DNA from: Bacteroidota bacterium
GTDB lineage: Bacteria > Bacteroidota > Ignavibacteria > UBA10030 > SZUA-254
Length of the DNA: 58,235 nt
Direction of reading: 5' to 3'
Assembly: GCA_036522515.1 (NCBI GenBank)
Contig: DATDFQ010000005.1
Coordinates: forward strand, 1-58,235
Shown: positions 1-7,464 of the stretch, piece after piece
Position numbering within the stretch: position 1 is the first letter of the stretch
How the letters are laid out: each line of letters begins with the position of its first letter
Made by a program: the position numbers and the translations under genes
Notes under the pieces: model-generated
What the model was told of the DNA's origin: nothing
What the model saw: the letters and a program-made list of their open reading frames with translations, nothing else
The model's database searches: none

Positions 1-51
1 CCGATGGAGCCCGTCGACCCGAGTATGCAGATGTTCTTCATTTGGGAATAA
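1..51 (+). CDS. Possible C-terminal tail of a gene cut by the window edge
   Basis: The first 17 codons read openly from base 1 and end in TAA at 49-51, giving a short tail ending in MQMFFIWE. This could be the end of a plus-strand gene that starts before the window, but 16 residues are too few to identify a family or to exclude chance. No terminator hairpin follows it directly; the next structure is the palindromic repeat at 181-245. Confidence 0.25.
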   Translation, partial: PMEPVDPSMQMFFIWE

Positions 52-180
52 AGTTCGTCCCGCCTACTCCGTCATTCGGGGCAAACGGGACATTTTGGTG
101 TTAAAAGGTACAGAAATCCCCGGCGGAATCCAAACCAACGATGACACCTCCTACGGTCTGAGTTTCGTTCGCATCTCGTT

Positions 181-245
181 ACGCGACCTGAAGGTCGCGC
201 CTACCGATGCCTCGGGCTTGGTAGCCGCAGCCTTTAGGCTGCGGG
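181..245. repeat. Family A palindromic repeat pair
   Basis: Two perfect hairpins lie here: GCGACCTGAAGGTCGC followed by GCCTACC, and then GGTAGCCGCAGCC facing GGCTGCGG. The same vocabulary (GGTAGSCGC ends, GCGACCTGAAGGTCGC or GCAGCCTTTAGGCTGC stems) recurs at 17801-17974, 37282-37332 and 58099-58235. There is no coding sense. It looks like a short REP/MITE-type element, probably moved by a transposase encoded elsewhere (inference). Confidence 0.8.
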
Positions 246-309
246 TGTTCTGCTTGGCTGTTGAAATTTACCCACCACCAAGACACCGGTTGCCCGGCAA
301 GGGGAGGTT

Positions 310-343
310 AAAAAAGCCTGATCCCGCAATCGCGGGATCAGGC
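310..343 (-). terminator. Intrinsic terminator of the pilin-like gene
   Basis: Read on the minus strand, a 12-bp perfect stem (GCCTGATCCCGC paired with GCGGGATCAGGC, 316-343) is followed by TTTTTT (complement of the A run at 310-315). It lies about 150 bp beyond the stop of the minus-strand gene 490-870, so it is well placed to end that transcript. This is one of the three clearest rho-independent terminators in the window. Confidence 0.87.
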
Positions 344-489
344 CCTTACAGATGTTCAGGATGTTAGGTCAGGAGGGCAACGCTTGCTAAGCGCCGATTC
401 CCGCCATGCTGAGAACCGTGTTCATTCGTTTCACCTTTCCGACCGCTGTTGCATTCTTCAGAATCATGCGCGATTACAACCTGTGACTT

Positions 490-870
490 CTACCAGCCGT
501 TGAACGTCAATGTGGTCCTCCCGGAATCGTCCGCCGTGAGCGTGGCCACCCAGGCTGTATTGAGCACGCTTGTCCCTGTGAAGGAGATGTGGCCTGCATT
601 TCCTGGCACACTGACCGCGTAGGTGCCGTTGTCGTCCTGGGCGAGTTGTCTGGGTACTTGGTACCCGAGGTATGATCCGCTTCCGCCCCCCAGAGTTCCA
701 GGTCGAATCTTGTACTGAAACGCGTCCGAGGCGATCGAAACAAGCGAAGTCGTAATGCCGTCTTCGTTCGCGCGCGTGGAATGGGCACTCGATTGTGTGA
801 TCCCCACCGCGATCGCGATTGCAATAACGATCACGCCGAGAAGAATGAGTAAAATTTGTTGCTGTCCCAT
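490..870 (-). CDS. Small pilin-like protein with N-terminal membrane helix
   Basis: A 126-residue protein that begins MGQQQILLILLGVIVIAIA: an uncharged start followed at once by about 22 hydrophobic residues, then a soluble, Gly/Ser/Thr-rich and probably beta-rich domain of about 95 residues ending TLTFNGW. The layout resembles small type IV pilin or pseudopilin-like proteins with a very short Met-Gly leader, but the Glu at mature position 5 of classical pilins is absent. An AAGAAAG ribosome site precedes the ATG, and a strong terminator follows. It stands alone; the nearest export gene is the PilB/GspE-type ATPase at 52474-54441. Role in a pilus or secretion pseudopilus is inference; a simple membrane-anchored surface protein is the alternative. 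Confidence 0.75.
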   Translation of the reverse strand: MGQQQILLILLGVIVIAIAIAVGITQSSAHSTRANEDGITTSLVSIASDAFQYKIRPGTLGGGSGSYLGYQVPRQLAQDDNGTYAVSVPGNAGHISFTGTSVLNTAWVATLTADDSGRTTLTFNGW

Positions 871-1344
871 ATGATTTCTTTCTTTGGCGATGAGTTAGAG
901 TAGGGTGTCCCAAGCCGGGGTCGGCAAGAGATGTCCCGAGAACTTGCTTCGCCAGCGGTGGATTAATGGTCAGAAAGGCGGCGGGAACGCACATTCCCTC
1001 ACCCTTCGATCTTTTCTTGAGTTTTGATTGACGATGGGAGGGTAGATTCATCCGAGTTCCGATGATCCTCCTCGTCCGGCTGGAGCACTATCTCACGATG
1101 GCGATCTGTTAAATTTAATTAAGATTGGGTCATGATCTTGGTGCTCTGCGTCACTGATGTGGCAATTTACCCGATTAAATGTCCGAGGGGGGGGTGCCGC
1201 CTCGCCGCTGAATCCCATCGTGTGGCATCCCGGGGAGGATTCCAATGGCGAGAATAGCTGGAACTGAAAGGTAATCCCGGCCCAAAACGTGTCGGGTGGG
1301 TGGAAATGAAGGGGGGTGGCGGCGGGTCAGTTACGCGGGCGGAA
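871..1344. other. Intergenic region, no gene recognised
   Basis: About 470 bases between the pilin-like gene and the end of the DUF1460 gene. Open frames here are short, change frame and lack recognisable protein patterns. An AT-rich patch at about 1105-1125 could hold the pilin-like promoter, but I could not fit a convincing -35/-10 pair. A G8 run lies at about 1185-1192. Confidence 0.5.
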
Positions 1345-2226
1345 TCATTCCCCCGGTTCGATCGGGCGGATAACGATGATACCGGTGTAGGAGCGGAATT
1401 TCCTGATGTGCGCCTCCAGGGTTTCCCGGGAGATCTGGACGATCCCATGGACATTCGGAGCGTGCATGTAGTGAAGCGTTCCGTCCTCGGTCCGGACCGC
1501 GATGCCGGTGTGGCTGACATCGAGGCCGGGAAGGTCCGTGGTGATGGCGATAATGTCGCCGTTCCGGATCCCCGATTGAAGCCTGGATATCTGGGAGCGC
1601 GGGATGTGGTAGAGGGCGCGTGCCGAAAGCGAATCCTCGATGCTCCGCAATGCTGAATAAGCGGAATCTTCCGAGAGTTTCGGATAAGAGGCGCGATGGG
1701 AGGTCATGAAGTCGATGGTCTTCCGGTAAGGCGTCCCTCCGAGCTCTTTCGACACGTCCTTCACGAGCCCCTTTTTCTCGTTGTCTGCGATCCACTCGGT
1801 GAAGTAATGGAGCCTGCTGGCGTATCCCCGGATCGCCCCGCCGCGGTACCGTAGCGATTGGAGCTCGGACCGGAACGTGTCGAAGGTGAGACGGTTTTGT
1901 TTGATGCACCGGGCTAGCGCGCAGGCGTCTTCGACCAGCGTGACACAATCAAAGCTATGCACGTCCACCACAAGGCGTTCCTCACCGGGTGTGTCGAGCG
2001 TGTGCGCTTCGTACGGCTTACCGAGGAATTGACCGCCAACCGCAACGATGAGGTCGCCGATGGGTTTCTTGATGAGGGCGTGTTCGAACGCGTAGGAAAA
2101 GAGCTTGTTGCAGATGAGGGCGTCTTCCGATTGGGCGAAAGAGGTTCCAGAGCCCAGAACGAGCACCGGAAGGATGACGGCGAGGCACCTCCCGGCATGA
2201 AATCCGATCGTCCGGGAGTTCCTCAG
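1345..2226 (-). CDS. DUF1460 family, secreted amidase-like (NlpC/P60-type fold)
   Basis: Matches DUF1460 (N-acetylmuramoyl-L-alanine amidase-like) by its FDCVTLVEDACALA segment with the likely catalytic Cys, a LHYFTEWIADN stretch, and DVSHTGIAV with the likely catalytic His. Such proteins are thought to trim peptidoglycan peptides or fragments outside the cytoplasm. The GTG at 2166 would leave only a stub (MLVLGSGTSFAQ) of a signal peptide. Extending the same frame to a CTG at 2224-2226 gives a complete one (basic start, hydrophobic core, GTSFAQ cleavage site) with AAGGAG about 10 bases upstream, overlapping the dnaB stop by three bases. I therefore prefer the CTG start, with GTG 2166 as the conservative choice. 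It is the last gene of the yicC-to-dnaB run. Confidence 0.85.
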   Translation of the reverse strand: MRNSRTIGFHAGRCLAVILPVLVLGSGTSFAQSEDALICNKLFSYAFEHALIKKPIGDLIVAVGGQFLGKPYEAHTLDTPGEERLVVDVHSFDCVTLVEDACALARCIKQNRLTFDTFRSELQSLRYRGGAIRGYASRLHYFTEWIADNEKKGLVKDVSKELGGTPYRKTIDFMTSHRASYPKLSEDSAYSALRSIEDSLSARALYHIPRSQISRLQSGIRNGDIIAITTDLPGLDVSHTGIAVRTEDGTLHYMHAPNVHGIVQISRETLEAHIRKFRSYTGIIVIRPIEPGE

Positions 2227-4961
2227 AAGGGCGGTTCTCCTTCGACCACCGGAGCGGGTGGAAGGTAGCTCTCGAGGGCCCGGGGAGCTCTGCGCTCGAA
2301 GCCGGCGTAGTCTTTGACAAACGTGAGGAGCGCCTGGCCGGTGGGGCCGTTCCGCTGCTTGCCTATGATGATCTCCGCGATCCCTTCGGCGTCGATCGTC
2401 GTACCGTCGACGTCCCGCACTTCCTTGATGTTGTACGTCTCGGGCCGGTGGACAAATATCACCACGTCCGCGTCCTGCTCGATGGCTCCCGAATTATGAC
2501 TGACAATTCCATCTGCGAGCCAGGATGCCGTGCCTGGCACGGTAAGGTCAAACACCTCTTCCTCACCGTCAGGCTCGATTGAAACAATCCGATCCCAGAA
2601 CAGGTCGTTGGTCGCACATTCTCCGAGGAATGGATCATCCAGTAATTCGGCGTATGAGAGCAGCGTTGAGCGCGAGGGCGCAAATTTGAAATGGGAAGTT
2701 CCCCCGTACGACGTTCCGCGGCGATGCGTCATCTCTCGCTGCGAGATGCCCCGCTCTTTCATTCTTGCCCGCACAAGATCAAATACTTCGACCGGTATCG
2801 TGTCAACATTTGTATTGGAATCAACACCTTCCAATGTCGCAGCCAACCTGTCGCCCTGCATGCGCCGCGGTCCAAACGTTCCCACGCTTCCGAGGAATTT
2901 CAAGAAAGCGTCGACTCCTGTAATGATCACCTGATAGCCCGGCCTATATTGGGCCTTCCGGGTGCTGCGAATGCGCGCAACGATTCCGAATCGAAGGAGC
3001 AACGCCGCAACATCGTAAGCCAAGCCCTGACTGTTCGTGGCATAGTATATTGTGCTTGAGCCGCCGGTACGGGAATGAATACATCCGTCGGTCGCCCAGA
3101 GATGTCTTAGGAAGAGGGCTATCTCATCATTGGTCAATTGGTATATGGCTCGCGGGACTCTCTTCTGATACGATCGTTGGTTGAAGATGCCCAATTCCCG
3201 GAGCCACCTATTCACGCCTTCTGGGTGCCAACGATTGCCGTTTCCGCTCAACAACAACTGATGCCAACTCCTTCTCCCGGGATATCGGGTAACCTTTGTG
3301 CCAAACTCCTGCAAAGCTGCATTCCGTACCGCGTCACTATTATCTTCGGAACCCGTCGTGTAACGCAATGGTTGACCGCTCAAGTAGCTTCCATCCCCGA
3401 TCAATTGGCCCAGGAGTGTCAACCGTTCGTCGGGCCAGCGCTCAACTCTCGCGTCAGGCTCAGGAATGCTCCGGGCAATTCCCAAGCGATCGCCTATCGC
3501 CAAATCTTTGACTTCACACCAGCCGTTGATAGTGTAGAGGCGGTGCTTGTCCGTTGCACGGATAGACCGGCCACTGGAGAGAGTCACCTTCATGACCGGT
3601 TTGATTCCGACAGGCCAGACCGCATCACAGAAGGCAGTTCCAATTCGTCCCTCCCTGGTCATTGTGAATACTTCCATTTGCTGCCCGGAAAGTTCCCGGA
3701 TCGGGATCCGGCGTCCGTCGGCAAGATAAACGAGAGTTTCCCCTGTGACACATTCGCGAAGATCTGAAAGGACGGGGCGCTTGTCACCGCGGGATTCGAG
3801 GGTCCGGTTCAATTGGGAAAGCGCGATGACCGGTATGTTCAACTCTTTCGCAAGGGCTTTGAGCGACCGGGAGATCATCGAGATTTCGCGTTCGCGCGAC
3901 TCGGCGCTCTTCGGACCGGCCACGAGCTGCAGATAATCGACGATCACGAGGCCGATATTGTGTTCCGCCTTGAGCCGGCGCGCCTTCGCCCGCAACTCGA
4001 GGATGCTGAGCGCCGCCGAATCGTCGATGAAAATCTTCGCTTCTGCGAGCTTCCCCACGTTCCTGCTGAGGTATTTCCAGTTCTCGTCCGGTAGCTTTCC
4101 GGTCCGCAACTGGTGGGCGTTGACCCGTGCCTCGGCCGAGAGCATGCGGATAATGAGCTGCTGTTCGGACATCTCGAGGCTGAAGATCGCCACGCTCGTT
4201 TTCTTTTCCGGGTGCAGGGCCGCGTTGCGGGCGACTGCAAGCGCGAGGGCGGTCTTTCCCTGGCTGGGCCTTCCCGCCATGATGATCAGATCGGAATTCT
4301 GGAATCCCCCCGTTTTCTCGTCGAGCGACGGGAAGCCGCTCGGGACCCCGGTCACGCCGCTGTGCTTGCCGTGAATCTCTTCCAGCATCGCAAACGTCTC
4401 GTGCAGGGCGCGGTTGATGGGGGTGAACGCTCTCTTCAGCCTGCGTTCCGAAATTTGAAAAATTTTCGCCTCGGCCTCGTCGAGCAGGTCGAGGGCATCC
4501 TCGGTTTCGTTGTACGCCCTTGCTGCGACCGCGGAGGACGCTGTAATGAGGCTTCGCATCAGCGCCTTTTCCAGGACGATCCGGGCGTGATATTCGATGT
4601 TCGCCGAGCTCGTCACATTCATCGTCAGCTCGGTGACATAGACCGGATCCTCGGCGGGATTGAGCGATCCTTTCCGCCTGAGCTCTTCGACCACGGTGAC
4701 CGCATCGATCGCGTCCCCCTTCTCAAACAGCGAGACCATCGACCCGAACAACCTCTGGTGCGTCGGATGATAGAAGCTGGTGGCATCGAGCACTTCGAGA
4801 GCCTTTGGAACGGCTTCCTTGTCGATAAGCATCGCCCCGAGAATCGCCTTTTCGACGTCTACCGCCTGGGGCGGGGTGCGTCCGGCCGGAGGAGCGTTCA
4901 CCGGTTGCAATGCCGCTGAAGGAGGGGCCGTCTGGATTTCACTCGTACCGTTTGCCATCAC
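2223..4961 (-). CDS. dnaB: Replicative DNA helicase DnaB, interrupted by an intein
   Basis: A 912-residue precursor: DnaB N-terminal domain at about 34-135, RecA-like helicase domain from about 200 with Walker A GRPSQGKT (230-237) and Walker B-like LVIVDYLQL (338-346), then a 420-residue intein (404-823), then the last 89 helicase residues starting SGAIEQDADVV. Removing the intein leaves a normal DnaB of about 492 residues with the continuous motif SDLRESGAIEQDAD. The hexamer unwinds DNA ahead of the replisome. Its ATG overlaps the stop of the uracil-DNA glycosylase gene by ATGA, so the two are translationally linked. Splicing must succeed for the cell to replicate, so the intein is presumably active. 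The Pro-rich N-terminal tail (1-33) is unusual but common in this group. Confidence 0.97.
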   Translation of the reverse strand: MMANGTSEIQTAPPSAALQPVNAPPAGRTPPQAVDVEKAILGAMLIDKEAVPKALEVLDATSFYHPTHQRLFGSMVSLFEKGDAIDAVTVVEELRRKGSLNPAEDPVYVTELTMNVTSSANIEYHARIVLEKALMRSLITASSAVAARAYNETEDALDLLDEAEAKIFQISERRLKRAFTPINRALHETFAMLEEIHGKHSGVTGVPSGFPSLDEKTGGFQNSDLIIMAGRPSQGKTALALAVARNAALHPEKKTSVAIFSLEMSEQQLIIRMLSAEARVNAHQLRTGKLPDENWKYLSRNVGKLAEAKIFIDDSAALSILELRAKARRLKAEHNIGLVIVDYLQLVAGPKSAESREREISMISRSLKALAKELNIPVIALSQLNRTLESRGDKRPVLSDLRECVTGETLVYLADGRRIPIRELSGQQMEVFTMTREGRIGTAFCDAVWPVGIKPVMKVTLSSGRSIRATDKHRLYTINGWCEVKDLAIGDRLGIARSIPEPDARVERWPDERLTLLGQLIGDGSYLSGQPLRYTTGSEDNSDAVRNAALQEFGTKVTRYPGRRSWHQLLLSGNGNRWHPEGVNRWLRELGIFNQRSYQKRVPRAIYQLTNDEIALFLRHLWATDGCIHSRTGGSSTIYYATNSQGLAYDVAALLLRFGIVARIRSTRKAQYRPGYQVIITGVDAFLKFLGSVGTFGPRRMQGDRLAATLEGVDSNTNVDTIPVEVFDLVRARMKERGISQREMTHRRGTSYGGTSHFKFAPSRSTLLSYAELLDDPFLGECATNDLFWDRIVSIEPDGEEEVFDLTVPGTASWLADGIVSHNSGAIEQDADVVIFVHRPETYNIKEVRDVDGTTIDAEGIAEIIIGKQRNGPTGQALLTFVKDYAGFERRAPRALESYLPPAPVVEGEPPF
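2493..3752 (-). mobile_element. DnaB intein with LAGLIDADG homing endonuclease
   Basis: Intein of 420 residues (precursor 404-823). It starts with Cys in CVTGETLVYL (block A), has the block B pattern GRSIRATDKHR, and ends VFDLTVPG...WLADGIVSHN with the penultimate His, terminal Asn and a +1 Ser. In the middle are two LAGLIDADG-type dodecapeptides, LLGQLIGDG and FLRHLWATDG, each with its acidic residue, so the homing endonuclease may be functional. The start (LADGRRIPIREL) and the SIEPDGEEEVFDLTVPG segment resemble DnaB inteins of Rhodothermus and cyanobacteria. It sits between E and S of DLRE/SGAIEQ. The DNA looks less GC-rich than the flanking helicase sequence, which suggests arrival from elsewhere. 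Confidence 0.95.
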
Positions 4962-5701
4962 GACGCCTGTTGTTGTTTCCGTTTTTCATGGAGTTCCATA
5001 AGCACTTTCATATCCTCCCAGGCCGGCCGTTTCCAGGCCGGGTTGCGCAGGAGCGCCGCCGGATGATACGTCACGATCAGCGTCGCTCCGTGGAATTCGT
5101 GCGTGCGGCCCCTGAGCGCGGAGAGGGTTTCGTTCGTCCGGAGAAGCCATTGGGCGGAGATCCGTCCGAGACAGACGATGAACTTCGGTTTGATGAGATC
5201 GATCTGTTTCAGAAGGTAGGGCGAGCATGTCTCCATCTCGGAGGGCAACGGGTCGCGGTTCTGCGGCGGGCGGCACTTGAGGATGTTGCAAATATAGACT
5301 TCCTCCCGCTTCATCCCGATCGCCTCGATAATCTTGTTGAGGAGCTGTCCCGCCCTTCCGACGAACGGTTCGCCCTGCGCATCTTCGTCCGCCCCCGGCG
5401 CCTCGCCGATAAACATGATGTCCGCGTTCGTATTCCCGGTCCCGAAGACGAATTTGATCCGGGTCTGTCCCAACGGACACTTCAGGCATTCATGAATCTG
5501 GCCGTACAGTTCCGCCGGAGACACCGCGCCGGCCCACGGCTCGTCGGGAATGCCCACTGCGGAGTCCGGCTGCTTCGCCGCCCCGCCGGCGATCTTCTTT
5601 CCGGATTCCTCGGTATAGACAATATTTCCAAAGAGATCGCGCTGCTGCATCAGGTAGGCCCGCGCCTTGTCGAGAACATCCGATACTTCATTTGATTTCA
5701 T
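4958..5701 (-). CDS. Uracil-DNA glycosylase, family 4 (Fe-S)
   Basis: A 247-residue protein that removes uracil from DNA. It shows the family-4 signature [20 protein letters not shown], the [13 protein letters not shown] segment, and the TYHPAALLR motif near the end. Cysteines in HECLKCP, ILKCRPP and METCSPY can supply the four ligands of a 4Fe-4S cluster. I chose the ATG at 5701 ([10 protein letters not shown]), because the frame upstream of it lacks family likeness and enters the space below coaBC. The first about 80 residues form a charged linker before the catalytic core, as in many homologues. It overlaps dnaB by four bases, pairing a repair enzyme with the replicative helicase. Confidence 0.93.
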   Translation of the reverse strand: MKSNEVSDVLDKARAYLMQQRDLFGNIVYTEESGKKIAGGAAKQPDSAVGIPDEPWAGAVSPAELYGQIHECLKCPLGQTRIKFVFGTGNTNADIMFIGEAPGADEDAQGEPFVGRAGQLLNKIIEAIGMKREEVYICNILKCRPPQNRDPLPSEMETCSPYLLKQIDLIKPKFIVCLGRISAQWLLRTNETLSALRGRTHEFHGATLIVTYHPAALLRNPAWKRPAWEDMKVLMELHEKRKQQQAS

Positions 5702-5771
5702 TCGTCGCCAGGGGAGGATCCTGCAGATTCCCGGCGCTTCCCCGGCTTTGGCCGCGGGCGGCGCCGTACGA

Positions 5772-6986
5772 TTACAACATTTTTGAGAGCCGGTCCAGAA
5801 TACGATTTGCCACGTCGAACTTCTGCATCTTTGCCAGGCGCTCGACTTTTCCCGACTTCGAGATGATGGTGACCACATTGGTATCCGAATTGAATCCCGC
5901 CCCGTCCGTCAGCGGATTATTCAGAACAATGAGGTCAAGCTTCTTCTCCTTCAGTTTCGTCTTCGCATTCCGGAGGCCGTTGTCGGTCTCCAGGGCGAAT
6001 CCCACGACGACGGCGCCGTGTTTTTTGGCCGAAAGGGTTCCGAGAATGTCGGGCGTTCGTTCCAGGCGCAACGTCATGCCGTCGGTTCCCAGCTTCTCTT
6101 TCTTGATCTTCCCGCGCGAGATCTGCGCCGGCTTGAAATCGGATACCGCAGCCGCCATGATCAGCGCATGCGATTTCCCGAATTCCTTCGTCACGGCGCC
6201 GAGCATCTGGTCCGCCGTTTCGACGCCGATCAGGCGCACATTCCGGGGCGCCGGGATCGAGACGGCTCCCGAAACGAGAGTCACCTCCGCTCCGCGCAGG
6301 GCCGCCGCGTTCGCCAGAGCGAATCCCATCTTTCCCGAGGACCGGTTTCCGAGAAACCTCACCGGGTCGATCGCCTCGCGGGTGGGGCCGGCTGTGATCA
6401 GAATTCTCTTCCCCCGCAAATCCCGGCGGGCAGAACCGAGCACCTCATCCAGAGCGCGAACGATCGCCGAAATCTCGGGCAGCCGTCCGGGTCCGGTCAA
6501 CCCGCTCGCCAGTTCGCCTTCCTCCGGCGGAAGCACCGTGTAGCCCAATTCGCGGAGCCGGGTCAGATTCTCCTGAGTCGCGCTGTGCCGGAGCATGTCG
6601 GCATCCATCGCGGGCGAAATGACAAGGGGACAGCGGGCCGCCAGCGCCAGAGTCGAAACAGCGTCATCGGCGTATCCGTGGGCGAGCTTGGCCGCGAGAT
6701 TGGCGGTAGCGGGGGCGATCAGCATCAGGTCGGCCCAGCGGCCGAGCTCGATGTGCCATGTTCCCGCATCGATTGCGCCCGAAGCCGCGTCCGGAAACGT
6801 GCCGACGACGACCTTTCCGCCCGAAAGGGTGGAGAGGACGAGGGGGGTCACAAACTGCGTTGCGGCCTCCGTCATGACGACGCGGACAGCCGCTCCGGCT
6901 TTTTTCAGCTCACGAACGAGAAACGGGATCTTGTATGCGGCTATTCCGCCCGTGACCCCGAGAAGGATGTGCTTGTTTTTCAGCAT
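5772..6986 (-). CDS. coaBC: CoaBC: phosphopantothenoylcysteine synthetase/decarboxylase
   Basis: A 404-residue bifunctional flavoprotein of coenzyme A synthesis: CoaC decarboxylase in about residues 1-185 and CoaB ligase from about 190. Visible: GVTGGIAAYK (10-19) at the flavin site, the active His in TWHIE (H78), and ITAGPTREAIDPVRF...NRSSGKMG in CoaB. Two CoaC motifs deviate from the E. coli type: PAMN reads PAMD, and the ACGDxGxGR segment reads LASGLTGPGR with no Cys. PAMD is, as I recall, common in Bacteroidota. It lies between rpoZ and the glycosylase gene, separated from rpoZ by a family C repeat. Confidence 0.95.
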   Translation of the reverse strand: MLKNKHILLGVTGGIAAYKIPFLVRELKKAGAAVRVVMTEAATQFVTPLVLSTLSGGKVVVGTFPDAASGAIDAGTWHIELGRWADLMLIAPATANLAAKLAHGYADDAVSTLALAARCPLVISPAMDADMLRHSATQENLTRLRELGYTVLPPEEGELASGLTGPGRLPEISAIVRALDEVLGSARRDLRGKRILITAGPTREAIDPVRFLGNRSSGKMGFALANAAALRGAEVTLVSGAVSIPAPRNVRLIGVETADQMLGAVTKEFGKSHALIMAAAVSDFKPAQISRGKIKKEKLGTDGMTLRLERTPDILGTLSAKKHGAVVVGFALETDNGLRNAKTKLKEKKLDLIVLNNPLTDGAGFNSDTNVVTIISKSGKVERLAKMQKFDVANRILDRLSKML

Positions 6987-7029
6987 GGGTCAACAGGGCT
7001 CCCACCCTTCGACGGCCTTTGAAACGGTC

Positions 7030-7116
7030 TGTCATCCTGGGCACGTTCGCGTCGCTCGGTGTAAACTCCGGGAAGGATCCAGGAGATTCTTCGTCGCTTC
7101 GCTCCTCAGAATGACA
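7030..7116. repeat. Family C repeat (TGTCATCC ends), diverged copy
   Basis: Begins TGTCATCCTGGG and ends CTCAGAATGACA, with internal GAAGGATCC and GATTCTTCG echoes, so it is a decayed copy of the elements at 37407-37505 and 44944-45030. It ends five bases beyond the rpoZ stop (7122-7124). Its imperfect palindrome could fold in the transcript between rpoZ and coaBC. Confidence 0.7.
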
Positions 7117-7121
7117 AGTGG

Positions 7122-7448
7122 TTAGACGGCCGCGAACGGCGGTGGATCTTCCTCCTTGTACCGGTGCGATAGCTTTTCGTCCATCAATTCCCCGATGGCG
7201 ATTTCTGTCGGCTTGGGACGCTGCTCGAACTCCTGGGCGACCAGAATCTGATCCGGGTTCGTCTGGGGCTGCTCCGTTTCATCCTCCGGTTCGAAGACGC
7301 GCGATTGCAGCATTTCAATCCGCTGGTTGAATTCGATCTTTTGTTCTTCGTTGATCTGGCGGGCGCGCTTCAGGAGTATCACGATCGCTTCGTAGATGTT
7401 TTCCGCGCGGCTGGTCAGTTCTTCAATGTCGATGGGCTTAATGGGCAT
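7122..7448 (-). CDS. rpoZ: RNA polymerase omega subunit (RpoZ/Rpb6-like)
   Basis: A 108-residue protein starting MPIKPIDIEELTSRAENIYEAIVIL and carrying helical, charged sequence (RARQINEEQKIEFNQRI). This matches the short omega-like proteins of the Bacteroidota group, which resemble eukaryotic Rpb6 and help assemble beta-prime into the polymerase. The ATG at 7446-7448 has GGAGAG about eight bases upstream. It lies 16 bases after yicC and before coaBC, the place rpoZ holds in many bacteria, although gmk, usually next to it, is missing. The tail (KEEDPPPFAAV) is low in complexity. Identification rests partly on position. Confidence 0.8.
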   Translation of the reverse strand: MPIKPIDIEELTSRAENIYEAIVILLKRARQINEEQKIEFNQRIEMLQSRVFEPEDETEQPQTNPDQILVAQEFEQRPKPTEIAIGELMDEKLSHRYKEEDPPPFAAV

Positions 7449-7464
7449 TCTGGTGCTCTCCGGT

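Noticed and set aside
464..1051. 195-codon minus-strand frame
   Set aside because: It is a shadow of the pilin-like gene in another frame; Arg-rich, with no signal or family likeness.
1185..1192. G8 run as a phase-variation tract
   Set aside because: It lies outside any supported gene, so slippage would not switch a reading frame I can identify.
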